Source: Guptibacillus hwajinpoensis
Lineage (GTDB): Bacteria; Bacillota; Bacilli; Bacillales; Guptibacillaceae
Length of the DNA: 64,000 nucleotides
Reading direction: 5' to 3'
Assembly: GCF_020524165.1 (NCBI RefSeq)
Contig: NZ_JAIVKU010000001.1
Coordinates: 248,001 to 312,000, forward strand
The translations under genes were made by a program, and so were the position numbers. Shown one piece after another: positions 43,428-52,149 of the stretch (position 1 is its first letter; each line of letters begins with the position of its first letter). Under the pieces are notes generated by a model that worked only from the letters and a program-made list of their open reading frames with translations, was not told the DNA's origin and ran no database searches.

Positions 43428-44915
43428 TTAATTAAAAAATGGAAGCTTAAACTTTTTCTGGTGAGTGCCAAGGATGGCGCTCCAATTTGAGACAAAGGCT
43501 TTTTCACGGAATTCTTTATCGACCTCAATCGAGCCGAAATCCATATCCTTTACTTCAATCATAGCGTTTGATAATGCTTCAATATTATTTTTCTCAACAA
43601 TGAGCCCATTTTCATGATCCTTTACTAAATCTCTTGGACCATATTTAATATCATAAGCGACAACAGGACAGCCGTTATTAAGACTTTCCATAATCACAAG
43701 TCCAAATCCTTCATACTGACTTGGGAGGAAGGAAGCTTTCGCCGAGGCAAAGACGCTTTCTGGATCATCCGTTAATCCCTTTAAGGTGACGCGGCCTTCA
43801 AGCTGGTATTCTTTAATTTGTTCTTCAAGTTTTTCTTTTACTGGTCCTTCACCATAAATATCAAGCGTAAAATCGGATAGCTGTTCTTTCGCCATTTGAT
43901 ACGCTTCAATTAAATGGTCTGGCTGCTTTACATCCGTTAATCTACCAATAAAAACAAATTTATTTTCCTTTTGAACATTCTTGTTTCGAGTAGAAGGCGC
44001 AATAGAATGCGGAATGATACTGATTTTTTCATTGTTAAAGATGTGATGAGAAAGATCTTTTTTCTGTTCATGAGTTAACGCAACGATATGGTCAACGTCA
44101 TCCGCATGCTCAATCAAATACTGGTAAGACGATTTAAGGTCATGAAGATCTTCGCTTTGAAGATGTGTGTTATGAAGGATAGCAATTTTCGTTACGTCAT
44201 TCCCCTTCATCTCACACATTGGTTTATCAAGAAGGCGAGCATCATTAATAACAGTAGATCCATCCTCAATCATGTGCTCAAGGCAATAGCGGAAGAAGTC
44301 TTTTTCCGTTTTAAATTCTAGAATGTCTTGTCCGCTAAAGAGATGCATGCGAATCAATTTATTTTCACTTGAGCCGTCATATGTTTTATTTACATAGGCG
44401 TAGCCAGCGTCATCATAATAGATTTCTTCAAGCTTATTTGTTGTTCCTTGCTTGTAATTAATTTTTCTGTGACATTTTCCAAGGCTATTAAATTCTTTTC
44501 TGCAAGCGCGTTTGCGGTTGTAAGAATCCATAAAGTCGATAAATTTCAAAGAGCCGTCTTCTGTATCATAGTTTTTATAAAGAACATACTCACCGTTTTC
44601 GAAAAAACGATATGCTTTGTTTTTCTTTATTTCACGATACACAAGGCCTTCTTCTTCAACCGGTTGCTCTACTTTATCACCAATGTAAGAACGATTTGCG
44701 AGAAAATCGTAAATATTGATCATCTTAACAGAGCGAGGGACTTTATTCTCACGATAATACTGCTCGTATAGCTGCCCATAGTAAGGATTGTAATTCGTTG
44801 TAATAATCGTATATTCCATGTTCGCTTGTTCCACTAATTTCTTCGTACGATCAAGAAGGGACTTTGTTCTGCCTCCATACTGCTCAGGCAGTGTTGACGT
44901 AATCACGTAATTCAT
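43428..44915 (-). CDS. GT4 family glycosyltransferase, TagE/TarM-like
   Basis: This 495-residue cytoplasmic glycosyltransferase has an N-terminal TagE/TarM-type extension of about 300 residues followed by a GT-B donor domain. The donor domain has FVFIGRLTDVKQPDHLIEA, DIYGEGPVKEKLE, and the EX7E motif region PSQYEGFGLVIMESL. Homologues glucosylate or GlcNAc-modify wall teichoic acid. It stands alone between spoIID and spoIIQ, with a long upstream gap, and seems inserted there relative to B. subtilis. The acceptor is inferred only. Confidence 0.82.
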   Translation of the reverse strand: MNYVITSTLPEQYGGRTKSLLDRTKKLVEQANMEYTIITTNYNPYYGQLYEQYYRENKVPRSVKMINIYDFLANRSYIGDKVEQPVEEEGLVYREIKKNKAYRFFENGEYVLYKNYDTEDGSLKFIDFMDSYNRKRACRKEFNSLGKCHRKINYKQGTTNKLEEIYYDDAGYAYVNKTYDGSSENKLIRMHLFSGQDILEFKTEKDFFRYCLEHMIEDGSTVINDARLLDKPMCEMKGNDVTKIAILHNTHLQSEDLHDLKSSYQYLIEHADDVDHIVALTHEQKKDLSHHIFNNEKISIIPHSIAPSTRNKNVQKENKFVFIGRLTDVKQPDHLIEAYQMAKEQLSDFTLDIYGEGPVKEKLEEQIKEYQLEGRVTLKGLTDDPESVFASAKASFLPSQYEGFGLVIMESLNNGCPVVAYDIKYGPRDLVKDHENGLIVEKNNIEALSNAMIEVKDMDFGSIEVDKEFREKAFVSNWSAILGTHQKKFKLPFFN

Positions 44916-45238
44916 AACTGGTTAATCCCCTTTATTATCATTTTGATAGAATCAAAATAGATTTTGTTGTCAAAAGCGTATAAAGGTTATATACCCTATT
45001 GCTTAAGGAATCATTCTTACAAATAGATAACAAAATAGATACAAGAAACACTTACATATGGAGTCAATAATTGGTTGGAAAACCAGAGGAATCATAAAAT
45101 AATTAATCAAAAGACATAACAAATAGTCAAATTCATGCATAAAAGAAACGCTGTTGTCGAAAAATAAATAGAACTTTTTTTAAGAATAGGTATATAAATC
45201 TCGCAACCTGACCACAATGTTGCTGAGGTGATGAACAA
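44916..45238. other. Intergenic 323 bases between divergent glycosyltransferase gene and spoIIQ
   Basis: AT-rich and without a credible gene. It must hold both promoters. A GGTATATAAAT sequence at about 45188 is a possible but unconvincing forespore (SigF-type) -10 element for spoIIQ. Confidence 0.4.
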
Positions 45239-46150
45239 ATGGGAGACGAAAAACAACGATCTCATCCTGTTGAAAAAAGCGCTTCTAAATGGCAGAAGCT
45301 AGCAAGAAAACGCTGGATTTACCCAGCAGTCTATCTTGGTTTTGCAGCAATTGTTCTTGCAGCCGTACTATGGATGCAAGGCGGGCAAGAAAATGCAAAA
45401 GATTTAAGTGGTATTGATGAAGAAAGAAGTGCCTTTGACACAAATGACGAGTCAGTTCCAGTTCTAGGTGATTCAGAAGTTTTTAAAGTACCTGCATCCG
45501 AAGATAGTGGTGTATTTGTGCAGAAACAATTCTATGACACTTCAGCTAGCACGGAAGAACAACAAGCAGCCCTTGTTTTCTATAATAATACCTACTACCA
45601 GAGCGCAGGAATCGATTATGCTAAAGAAGATGGCACAAGTTTTGATGTGAATGCCGCAATGAGTGGTAAAGTTGTGAAAGCAACAAACGATCAGCTACTT
45701 GGAAATGTTGTTCACTTAGAGCATAACGATGGTGTTGTGACTGTTTACGAATCGCTTGAAGCTCTTGATGTAAAACAAGGCGATACTGTTAAGCAAGGCG
45801 ATAAGCTAGGTACAGCTGGTACAAATACGTTTGATACAGACGCTGGCGTTCACGTACACTTTGAAGTTCGTAAAGATGACATGCCGGTTAACCCGCTTGA
45901 TGTCTTTAATCAACCGTCTTCAGCAGTAGAGGCTCCTGAAAAGGCGCAAACAAGTGATGAAGTTTCAAACCCATCAGCCTCAGAAGGTACTGATGTTGAG
46001 AACCAGGACAACAGTACAGAATCCGAAATGGATGCTGAGAAAGACGCCGAAAAAGATGCGAATAGTGCAGACGAGGATCAATCCGACGAGCAAAAAAGCA
46101 ACGAGCAGAAATCGGACGATCAAAAATCAGATACAAAGGATTCACAATAA
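45239..46150 (+). CDS. spoIIQ: Stage II sporulation protein Q
   Basis: The 303-residue forespore membrane protein has one helix (WIYPAVYLGFAAIVLAAVLW) and a LytM/M23 domain (residues about 105-225). It binds SpoIIIAH across the intermembrane space to form the feeding-tube channel and aid engulfment. The first zinc-ligand position reads S122 (SAGID instead of HxGxD) while HVHFEV (H205, H207) remains, so it is a degenerate peptidase as in B. subtilis. The C-terminal ~75 residues are an acidic Asp/Glu/Ser/Lys low-complexity tail. Confidence 0.94.
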   Translation: MGDEKQRSHPVEKSASKWQKLARKRWIYPAVYLGFAAIVLAAVLWMQGGQENAKDLSGIDEERSAFDTNDESVPVLGDSEVFKVPASEDSGVFVQKQFYDTSASTEEQQAALVFYNNTYYQSAGIDYAKEDGTSFDVNAAMSGKVVKATNDQLLGNVVHLEHNDGVVTVYESLEALDVKQGDTVKQGDKLGTAGTNTFDTDAGVHVHFEVRKDDMPVNPLDVFNQPSSAVEAPEKAQTSDEVSNPSASEGTDVENQDNSTESEMDAEKDAEKDANSADEDQSDEQKSNEQKSDDQKSDTKDSQ

Positions 46151-46153
46151 CAG

Positions 46154-46178
46154 AGCCCCCCAACCGGGGGCTTTTTTA
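46154..46178 (+). terminator. Terminator after spoIIQ
   Basis: 7-bp stem AGCCCCC/GGGGGCT (46154-46160 with 46166-46172), 5-nt loop, six T. Confidence 0.9.
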
Positions 46179-46414
46179 TGTGTATTGAAAACGGACACAA
46201 TTCGACCTTTCCCGGGAAATAGCGCTATCATTCCTTAAGGATTGAAAAAATTCGCTTTTTTGTGTCGGGAACACAGGTCTATTGTCATGTCGTTATATAC
46301 AATTACTGGTAAAATGGGCTCATTGACTTCTTTTTATGGTAGAAACATAATGAGAGATGTATTTTAGAAAATTCAGATAATTAATTTAGGAGGGAGAGAC
46401 TACTTATTTTATAC

Positions 46415-46582
46415 GTGTTGCTAGCTGCTGCTATAGTCAGTCTAATCTTTACAATCAAAAAGCGAAAAGGCGTATATTTATTATTTCCAATCGCGCTAAT
46501 GGGAGTCTATTTTGTTATTGAAATTGCTAGAGTTCCGCTTGGTTTTGTCGAAACAGTCGAACTTATTTTTAACTTAAAATAG
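46415..46582 (+). CDS. Small membrane protein upstream of the symporter genes
   Basis: A 55-residue frame (GTG start) reads LLAAAIVSLIFTIKKRKG, then two hydrophobic stretches including LLFPIALMGVYFVIEIA, and ends at TAG 46580-46582. A strong SD, TAGGAGGGA (46387-46395), lies 19 nt before the GTG but 10-11 nt before an in-frame ATT at 46406, so a rare ATT start adding three residues (ILY) is possible. The next gene begins 15 bases after its stop. It is probably translated with the DUF4212 subunit and symporter. Its function is unknown. Confidence 0.65.
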   Translation: MLLAAAIVSLIFTIKKRKGVYLLFPIALMGVYFVIEIARVPLGFVETVELIFNLK

Positions 46583-46597
46583 TTAGGAGGTTCAATC

Positions 46598-46897
46598 ATG
46601 AAAAAGATTGATAAAAAAATCGCCGATGCCTACTTTCATGCGAGAGTAAGGTTGATTTCCATTTTACTTCTTTTCTGGTTTGCTGTGTCTTTTGGAATGG
46701 TTCTGTTTGCTGAAACGCTTGCGGAATATACGTTTAATGGCTTCCCCCTTCATTACTTTATGGGCGCCCAAGGTTCGATTGTCGTTTTCATTATTTTATT
46801 ATTTGTTAACGCTTACATATCGGACAGGATTGATCAAAAGTATGGGTTAGTTGAAAAACGAGTGAAAGCAACAAAAGGACAAACCTTACAATCATAA
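46598..46897 (+). CDS. DUF4212 sodium/solute symporter small subunit
   Basis: This 99-residue protein has two transmembrane helices and the signature FNGFPLHYFMGAQGSIVVF and VNAYISDRIDQKYG of the DUF4212 small subunit. It pairs with the VC_2705-type symporter large subunit 12 bases downstream. SD TTAGGAGG. Confidence 0.88.
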   Translation: MKKIDKKIADAYFHARVRLISILLLFWFAVSFGMVLFAETLAEYTFNGFPLHYFMGAQGSIVVFIILLFVNAYISDRIDQKYGLVEKRVKATKGQTLQS

Positions 46898-46909
46898 GGG
46901 GGATACAGG

Positions 46910-48571
46910 ATGGATACACAATTTTTAGTATCGCTTTTACTTATTGTCGCATCATTTGGTCTATACATTGGGATTGCCGTCTTTAATCGTGCGAGACAAA
47001 CATCAGAGTTCTTCGTAGCCGGTCGAGGTGTACCCGCAATTTATAACGGTATGGCGATTGGCGCTGACTGGATGAGTGCCGCTTCATTCATTGGTCTTGC
47101 TGGAACGGTTATGGTACTTGGATATGACGGGCTGGCTTATATCATGGGATGGACAGGTGGCTATTTGCTCTTAACCTTTCTACTTGCGCCTCAACTTCGG
47201 AAATACGGTCGCTATACAGTTCCGGAATTCATTGGAGATCGCTTTCAGAGTAAAACGGCTTTAGTCATTGCGGCGATCGCAACCATCATCATAAGCTTTA
47301 CCTATTCCATTGGTCAGTTAGCAGGATCTGGAGTGGTGATTGGAAGATTGTTTGAAGTAGATGCCAAAGTGGGCGTGATGATTGGTGTTGTGATTATCGC
47401 CATCTATGCCACATTTGGTGGTATGAAAGGGATCACGTGGACACAGGTAGCTCAATATATCATTCTAATACTGGCCTACTTAATACCGGTTATTTTCATG
47501 TCACTTCAAATTACGAATAACCCGATACCGTGGCTAAGCTATGGAAATGTCGTATCAGAACTCGGTGAGTTGGATCGCGAACTTGGTATTTCTGAATATT
47601 TTGCGCCATTCGAATCCGCTTCAAAGTGGCAGTTCATTGCCCTTATGTTTAGCTTAATGGCTGGAACTGCTGGTCTTCCTCACGTAATTGTTCGCTTCTA
47701 TACGGTATCAACGATGAAAGCAGCGCGCTGGAGCGGCGCCTGGGCATTATTATTTATTGGACTACTCTATTTATCTGCTCCTGCCTACGCGGCTTTTTCA
47801 AGGTTTATCTTGATGAAGCAAGTAGCAGGTAGTCCGATCGATTCATTGCCTGGCTGGACCGATAAATGGGTGAACACCGGACTTCTAACGATGGCTGATA
47901 CGAGTGGGGATGGGATTCTTCAGTGGAAAGAGATTGCGATCAGTAACGATATTGTCGTGATGGCAACGCCTGAAATTGCTGATCTTGGTGTATTTGTCAT
48001 TGGTCTCGTCGCAGCAGGAGCGATGGCAGCTGCGCTCTCCACGGCTGGAGGGTTACTGATTGCGATTTCTTCTTCTTTTTCTCATGATATCTACTATCGC
48101 ATTATTAATCCTAGAGCAACGGAACGGAAGCGCATGTCAGTTGCGCGCTGGTCGATTCTGATTGCGACGATCGTAGCGGGAGTTGTGGCACTAAACCCAC
48201 CCGGTGTAATCACGCAGATTGTGGCATGGGCTTTTGCACTTGCTTCAGGAACGTTCTTTCCAGCACTTATTCTTGGGGTATGGTGGAAGAGAGCGAATGC
48301 GCCAGGTGTTATTGCCGGGATGATCGTAGGATTAGTGGTCACCTTAACATATATTTTCCTAGCGAAATATGGTGGCTTTACGATTTTAGGGATTATTGAC
48401 ACTGGAGCAGGCATTTTCGGAGCTATTTCAGCCATTTTAACAAACGTGATCGTGTCATTGAGTACAAAACCACCTTCACAGAAGCTTCAGGATGAGGTAA
48501 TGGATCTCAGGTACCCTGAACAGCTTACTTTCAAAGATGGAGAAGTATGGAAAGATGACCGTGTGATTTGA
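46910..48571 (+). CDS. Sodium/solute symporter large subunit (VC_2705 type, SSS family)
   Basis: The 553-residue transporter of the sodium:solute symporter family has about 13 helices. The core motif FVAGRGVPAIYNGMAIGADWMSAASFIG (given by position, residues about 33-60) and the Na2-site region AGAMAAALSTAGGLLIAISSS are present. Presence of the DUF4212 partner indicates the two-component acetate/short-acid type transporters, but the substrate is not shown by sequence. Closed by a terminator. Confidence 0.88.
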   Translation: MDTQFLVSLLLIVASFGLYIGIAVFNRARQTSEFFVAGRGVPAIYNGMAIGADWMSAASFIGLAGTVMVLGYDGLAYIMGWTGGYLLLTFLLAPQLRKYGRYTVPEFIGDRFQSKTALVIAAIATIIISFTYSIGQLAGSGVVIGRLFEVDAKVGVMIGVVIIAIYATFGGMKGITWTQVAQYIILILAYLIPVIFMSLQITNNPIPWLSYGNVVSELGELDRELGISEYFAPFESASKWQFIALMFSLMAGTAGLPHVIVRFYTVSTMKAARWSGAWALLFIGLLYLSAPAYAAFSRFILMKQVAGSPIDSLPGWTDKWVNTGLLTMADTSGDGILQWKEIAISNDIVVMATPEIADLGVFVIGLVAAGAMAAALSTAGGLLIAISSSFSHDIYYRIINPRATERKRMSVARWSILIATIVAGVVALNPPGVITQIVAWAFALASGTFFPALILGVWWKRANAPGVIAGMIVGLVVTLTYIFLAKYGGFTILGIIDTGAGIFGAISAILTNVIVSLSTKPPSQKLQDEVMDLRYPEQLTFKDGEVWKDDRVI

Positions 48572-48576
48572 TCGGA

Positions 48577-48616
48577 GAACCTCCTATTTTACATTAAAAA
48601 TAGGAGGTTCTTTTTT
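48577..48616 (+). terminator. Terminator after the symporter operon
   Basis: 14-bp stem (48577-48590 with 48597-48610), AT loop, six T. Confidence 0.92.
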
Positions 48617-48906
48617 CATGCAAGGTTACATACAAAAGACGAATGAGATCAATTTGAAAGAAAATTTAAATAAAATCCCTTGTCCCTCTTGACTTTTTGG
48701 AATATAACCACCTCTGCTTTAATAAAATGTTACAAAACTTAGTAAATGAGGGGCAGAGGTGAGAAGTTGTGGTAAGGCTTCGAAGTATTCTTGCATGCAA
48801 TACTCCTGACATCATGTAGGTCACCTGATGACTAGAGCTTCGTAGCATGATCACTTTATCAGTCTCATTTCGCATCTCTCACATCCAATTTAGGGAGGCG
48901 AGTGGT
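48617..48906. other. Upstream region of spoIIID
   Basis: About 290 bases without a gene. It contains an inverted repeat CACCTCTGC (48709-48717)/GCAGAGGTG (48753-48761) and a palindromic AGTATT-TTGCATGCAA-type hairpin near 48785-48805. A SigE promoter is expected for spoIIID but I could not place it. Confidence 0.4.
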
Positions 48907-49179
48907 GTGCACGATTACATCAAAGAGCGAACCATCAAGATTGGAAACTACATCGTGGAGACTAAGAAAACGGTGAGGGTGATCGCAAAAGAATTTGGCG
49001 TTTCTAAGAGTACCGTTCATAAGGATTTAACAGAACGACTTCCCGAAATTAATCCGGACCTCGCCAATGAGGTGAAGGGGATTCTCGAGTATCATAAATC
49101 GATACGCCATCTCCGCGGCGGCGAAGCGACGAGAATAAAATATAGAAAGGATACGGAAAAAGAGGAAGCTGTCAAATAA
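48907..49179 (+). CDS. spoIIID: Sporulation transcriptional regulator SpoIIID
   Basis: The 90-residue DNA-binding protein controls mother-cell SigE genes and sigK. It begins MHDYIKERTIKIGNYIVETK and has the helix-turn-helix TVRVIAKEFGVSKSTVHKDL. Near identity to B. subtilis SpoIIID is evident by eye. GTG at 48907 with GGGAGG 8 nt upstream is the start. It is followed by mbl as in B. subtilis. Confidence 0.96.
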   Translation: MHDYIKERTIKIGNYIVETKKTVRVIAKEFGVSKSTVHKDLTERLPEINPDLANEVKGILEYHKSIRHLRGGEATRIKYRKDTEKEEAVK

Positions 49180-49318
49180 TACGCCTAAAAACGACAATTT
49201 TTTCTAAATACTTTCTTCCTGTTTCTTAATTTATGGTACAATATACTAATGGATACGTAGTTTAAACATACTAGGACTGAAACTATAGATGAGTGTTAGA
49301 ATACAGGGAGGATACGTC

Positions 49319-50320
49319 ATGTTTTCACGTGATATTGGGATTGACTTAGGTACGGCGAACGTACTGATTTATGTGAAAGGGCGAGGCATCGTTTTGGATG
49401 AACCGTCTGTTGTAGCACTAGACACTGGAACTGGAAGAGCACTTGCTGTTGGTGAAGAAGCAAGGCAAATGGTTGGCCGGACTCCTGGAAACATCGTTGC
49501 AACACGTCCACTGAAGGACGGCGTGATCGCAGACTTCGATATTACAGAAGTGATGCTAAGACATTTTTTGAACAAAATTAATGTAAAAAGCTTTCTTTCG
49601 AAGCCGCGTATTTTAATCTGTACGCCAACGAACATTACATCTGTTGAGAAGAAAGCGATCAAAGAAGCTGCTGAAAAAAGCGGCGGAAAACAAATTTTTC
49701 TTGAAGAAGAACCAAAAGTAGCTGCAATTGGCGCTGGCATGGATATTTTTCAGCCAAGCGGTAATATGGTTGTGGACATTGGCGGTGGAACGACTGATAT
49801 CGCAGTTCTTTCAATGGGCGATATTGTCACCGCCTCTTCCATTAAAATGGCAGGGGACAAGTTCGATTACGAAATCCTGGATTACATCAAGAAAACGTAT
49901 AAGCTTCTTATAGGGGAGCGAACAGCAGAACAAATTAAGATCAATGTAGCAACGGTATTTCCAGGCGGCCGGAATGAAGAACTTGATATTCGTGGACGAG
50001 ACATGGTGTCAGGACTACCACGCACGATCACAGTGAAGTCTGATGAAATTCAGCAGGCGCTCCAAGAGCCAATCTCCCACATGGTGATGGCAGCAAAAAG
50101 CGTTCTTGAACGAACGCCTCCAGAACTCTCAGCGGACATTATTGACCGCGGAGTGATTATGACAGGGGGAGGCGCATTGCTTCACGGCATCGATCAACTA
50201 TTTGCTGAAGAACTTATGGTTCCAGTCCTTGTAGCGGAAGAGCCGATGAGCTGCGTAGCAAAAGGAACGGGTCTGATGCTTGAACATATTGACAAGATTG
50301 CAAAGAAAAAATTAATCTAA
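49319..50320 (+). CDS. mbl: Cell-shape protein Mbl (MreB-like)
   Basis: The 333-residue actin homologue directs sidewall synthesis. Phosphate-binding loop IGIDLGTANVLIYVKG, VVDIGGGTTDIAVLS and the adenosine motif VIMTGGGALLHGID are present. ATG at 49319 has GGGAGGA upstream and yields the 333-residue B. subtilis length. Downstream, flhO-flhP of B. subtilis are absent. Confidence 0.96.
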   Translation: MFSRDIGIDLGTANVLIYVKGRGIVLDEPSVVALDTGTGRALAVGEEARQMVGRTPGNIVATRPLKDGVIADFDITEVMLRHFLNKINVKSFLSKPRILICTPTNITSVEKKAIKEAAEKSGGKQIFLEEEPKVAAIGAGMDIFQPSGNMVVDIGGGTTDIAVLSMGDIVTASSIKMAGDKFDYEILDYIKKTYKLLIGERTAEQIKINVATVFPGGRNEELDIRGRDMVSGLPRTITVKSDEIQQALQEPISHMVMAAKSVLERTPPELSADIIDRGVIMTGGGALLHGIDQLFAEELMVPVLVAEEPMSCVAKGTGLMLEHIDKIAKKKLI

Positions 50321-50356
50321 ACTAGAACGGAAACTATTCGTAAGGGTGTAATCATA

Positions 50357-50641
50357 ATGGCGAACAACCATGAAAAGGTGAACCAGGCCTCCGAAGAAAA
50401 AGTCATTCTTAAGAAAGAGGTCGAACAAACGAATAAGAATCACGATGAGAAAGAGCGTAAGCCAAAGGTTCGGTTAATCCCGATTTGGCTACGCCTTCTT
50501 CTCGTTGCCTTATTGCTCATGGCATCACTTCTAGCAGGTGCAATGATCGGTTACGGCGTAATCGGTGACGGTAGCCCGGGAGATGTGTTTAAGAAGAGCA
50601 CATGGGTAAAGATAAGTGATATTGTGAAAAAAGAAGAGTAA
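50357..50641 (+). CDS. EpuA family small membrane protein
   Basis: This 94-residue protein has a charged N-terminal half, then the PF11772 (EpuA) motif IPIWLRLLLVALLLMASLLA with a single transmembrane helix and a YGVIGDG-PGDVF end. Homologues are often mislabelled RNA polymerase beta subunit; they sit just before fabZ in Bacillus. Function unknown. Confidence 0.82.
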   Translation: MANNHEKVNQASEEKVILKKEVEQTNKNHDEKERKPKVRLIPIWLRLLLVALLLMASLLAGAMIGYGVIGDGSPGDVFKKSTWVKISDIVKKEE

Positions 50642-50659
50642 CAGATAGGAGAATGAGAT

Positions 50660-51082
50660 ATGTTAGATAGTCAGGATATTAAAAAGATTATCCCGCATCG
50701 CTACCCTTTCCTTCTTGTTGATCGTATTCTTGAAGTCGAAGAAGAAGTACGAGCGGTCGGTATAAAGAACGTAACAGCGAATGAAGAATTCTTTAATGGG
50801 CATTTCCCAGACTACCCGGTAATGCCAGGCGTTCTCATTGTGGAAGCACTTGCTCAGGTAGGTGCTGTAGCGATGTTAAAGAAAGAAGAGAATCAAGGCA
50901 AGCTGGCTTTCTTTACGGGGATCGATAAATGTCGTTTCAAAAGACAGGTGAAACCAGGTGATCAGCTCCGTCTTGAAGTGGAAATTATCCGCATTAAGGG
51001 ACCGATTGGTAAAGGAAAAGCAACTGCTACTGTTGAAGGTGAAGTTGCAGCTGAAGCTGAAATTATGTTTGCGTTGAAATAG
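50660..51082 (+). CDS. fabZ: 3-hydroxyacyl-[ACP] dehydratase FabZ
   Basis: The 140-residue hot-dog-fold dehydratase of fatty acid synthesis has catalytic H48 ([13 protein letters not shown]) and E62 (VLIVEALAQ). SD ATAGGAG. It is closed by a terminator and marks the end of the segment syntenic with B. subtilis (ywpB). Confidence 0.96.
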   Translation: MLDSQDIKKIIPHRYPFLLVDRILEVEEEVRAVGIKNVTANEEFFNGHFPDYPVMPGVLIVEALAQVGAVAMLKKEENQGKLAFFTGIDKCRFKRQVKPGDQLRLEVEIIRIKGPIGKGKATATVEGEVAAEAEIMFALK

Positions 51083-51100
51083 GACGAGTATAAAGCAACG

Positions 51101-51133
51101 AATCCTCACCACAAGTGGTGAGGATTATTTTTT
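51101..51133 (+). terminator. Terminator after fabZ
   Basis: Perfect 11-bp stem (51101-51111 with 51116-51126), 4-nt loop, then ATTTTTTT. Confidence 0.93.
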
Positions 51134-51298
51134 TAGAACCAGAACTGAATTATTGTCTGCATGTTAACAACTTTTAAGTATTGTAAAACCAACATAGAGA
51201 CTATGTAAATTTCAACATTTTGCCTTTTTGACCTGATATGATGAACTCAACCGTTCATTAGCGGTAAAACTTATTGAGTTCAGGGAGGAATTTTGGAA

Positions 51299-51472
51299 AT
51301 GAATAACAAGAAATTCATGCTCAAAATTGCAACTTCGTTAGTAGCTGTTATGTTAATCACAGCGTGTAACAGCGGTGAAAATGATTCAGAGAACGGCAAT
51401 AACTCTATGGATAATGGAAGTAACACCGAAGAGCCTGCAGCTAACGAAAACTCCGAGAACTCTGCTGAATAA
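51299..51472 (+). CDS. Very small lipoprotein
   Basis: The 57-residue protein has a lipoprotein signal (MNNKKFMLKIATSLVAVM, lipobox LITAC) and a mature part of only about 35 residues rich in Asn, Ser and Glu. SD GGGAGGA (51283-51289) with ATG at 51299; a TTG at 51293 is in frame. The mature chain looks disordered, and I assign no function. It has its own terminator. Confidence 0.75.
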   Translation: MNNKKFMLKIATSLVAVMLITACNSGENDSENGNNSMDNGSNTEEPAANENSENSAE

Positions 51473-51481
51473 GAACTTGCT

Positions 51482-51512
51482 CTCCTGTCCATTCTGGACA
51501 GGAGTTTTTATT
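51482..51512. terminator. Terminator shared by the small lipoprotein and sinR-like gene 1
   Basis: Perfect 9-bp stem (51482-51490 with 51496-51504), 5-nt loop, TTTTTATTTTT. It partly overlaps the end of the minus-strand sinR-like gene. Confidence 0.88.
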
Positions 51513-51846
51513 TTTCGCCACTTTTTCCATGGTGCATTTGCCACTTTTTGAACTCCAGATAATCCGCAAAATCTTCCTTCGTAATCCCTGAACGCATCGC
51601 TTCTTCGATCAACTCTTTCCATTCTGTATCAAGAGCAGGCTCTTCATGATCTTCTTCGAGGATGAATACCTCAATCGGCACCTTAAGTTCCGCTGCGATT
51701 TTTTCAAGAAATTGGATAGACGGATTCGCTTGTTGATTTCGCTCGATGGAACTTAGATATGATTTCGCAACGCCTGCTCGCTTCGCTAACTCCGTTAAAG
51801 ATAACCCCATCCGATTCCGATAAAGTTTAATTTTTTCACCGATCAT
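51508..51846 (-). CDS. SinR-like transcriptional repressor, copy 1
   Basis: The 112-residue protein has an N-terminal XRE helix-turn-helix (MIGEKIKLYRNRMGLSLTEL, GVAKSYLSSIERN) and a C-terminal SinR/SinI oligomerisation domain (LDTEWKELIEEAMRSGITKE, DYLEFKKWQ). It is closest in plan to B. subtilis SinR, the biofilm repressor. Its 303-base upstream region (51847-52149) has three GTTCT-type boxes, which suggests autoregulation. It is divergent from the sinI-like gene 1. Confidence 0.88.
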   Translation of the reverse strand: MIGEKIKLYRNRMGLSLTELAKRAGVAKSYLSSIERNQQANPSIQFLEKIAAELKVPIEVFILEEDHEEPALDTEWKELIEEAMRSGITKEDFADYLEFKKWQMHHGKSGEK

Positions 51847-51897
51847 CCCTTTACCTCGACTTTATCATTATTTAATAATTCAATTTTATCAAGAACA

Positions 51898-51921
51898 TTT
51901 TGTTCTGTAAACAGAACAAAA
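51898..51921. promoter_or_regulatory. Palindromic SinR-type operator at sinR-like gene 1
   Basis: TTTTGTTCTGT-AA-ACAGAACAAAA is a perfect 24-bp palindrome, with a further AAGAACA at 51891-51897. The SinR consensus is GTTCTYT; each arm matches it at 6 of 7 positions. Confidence 0.65.
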
Positions 51922-52002
51922 GTCATAGATTGTATGACTAGGTGTTTGATCAATATTTATGAAAAATTAAGATTGAGAGAGGAATTATTAGTAAATACAA
52001 GA

Positions 52003-52047
52003 TATAATAGGCATTATGAGTGAAAACAAAGAATTTTCACTCTTTTT
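52003..52047 (+). promoter_or_regulatory. Possible promoter plus leader terminator upstream of sinI-like gene 1
   Basis: TATAAT at 52003-52008 (no good -35) is followed by a 9-bp stem GAGTGAAAA (52018-52026)/TTTTCACTC (52034-52042) and TTTTT. Transcripts starting there could be attenuated before the sinI-like gene. Confidence 0.4.
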
Positions 52048-52085
52048 AATCTTCCAAAATAATACTATATTAGATGTACATTCTA

Positions 52086-52110
52086 AATAAAGAACGAAAC
52101 GTTCTTTATT
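52086..52110. promoter_or_regulatory. Inverted SinR-type operator upstream of sinI-like gene 1
   Basis: AATAAAGAACG (52086-52096) and CGTTCTTTATT (52100-52110) are perfect inverted arms with a 3-nt spacer. Each contains GTTCTTT, an exact match to the SinR consensus GTTCTYT. It lies 40 bases before the start codon. Confidence 0.72.
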
Positions 52111-52149
52111 AGTGTCGGTTATTGCTGAATTTGATAAGGGGGATGGGGA

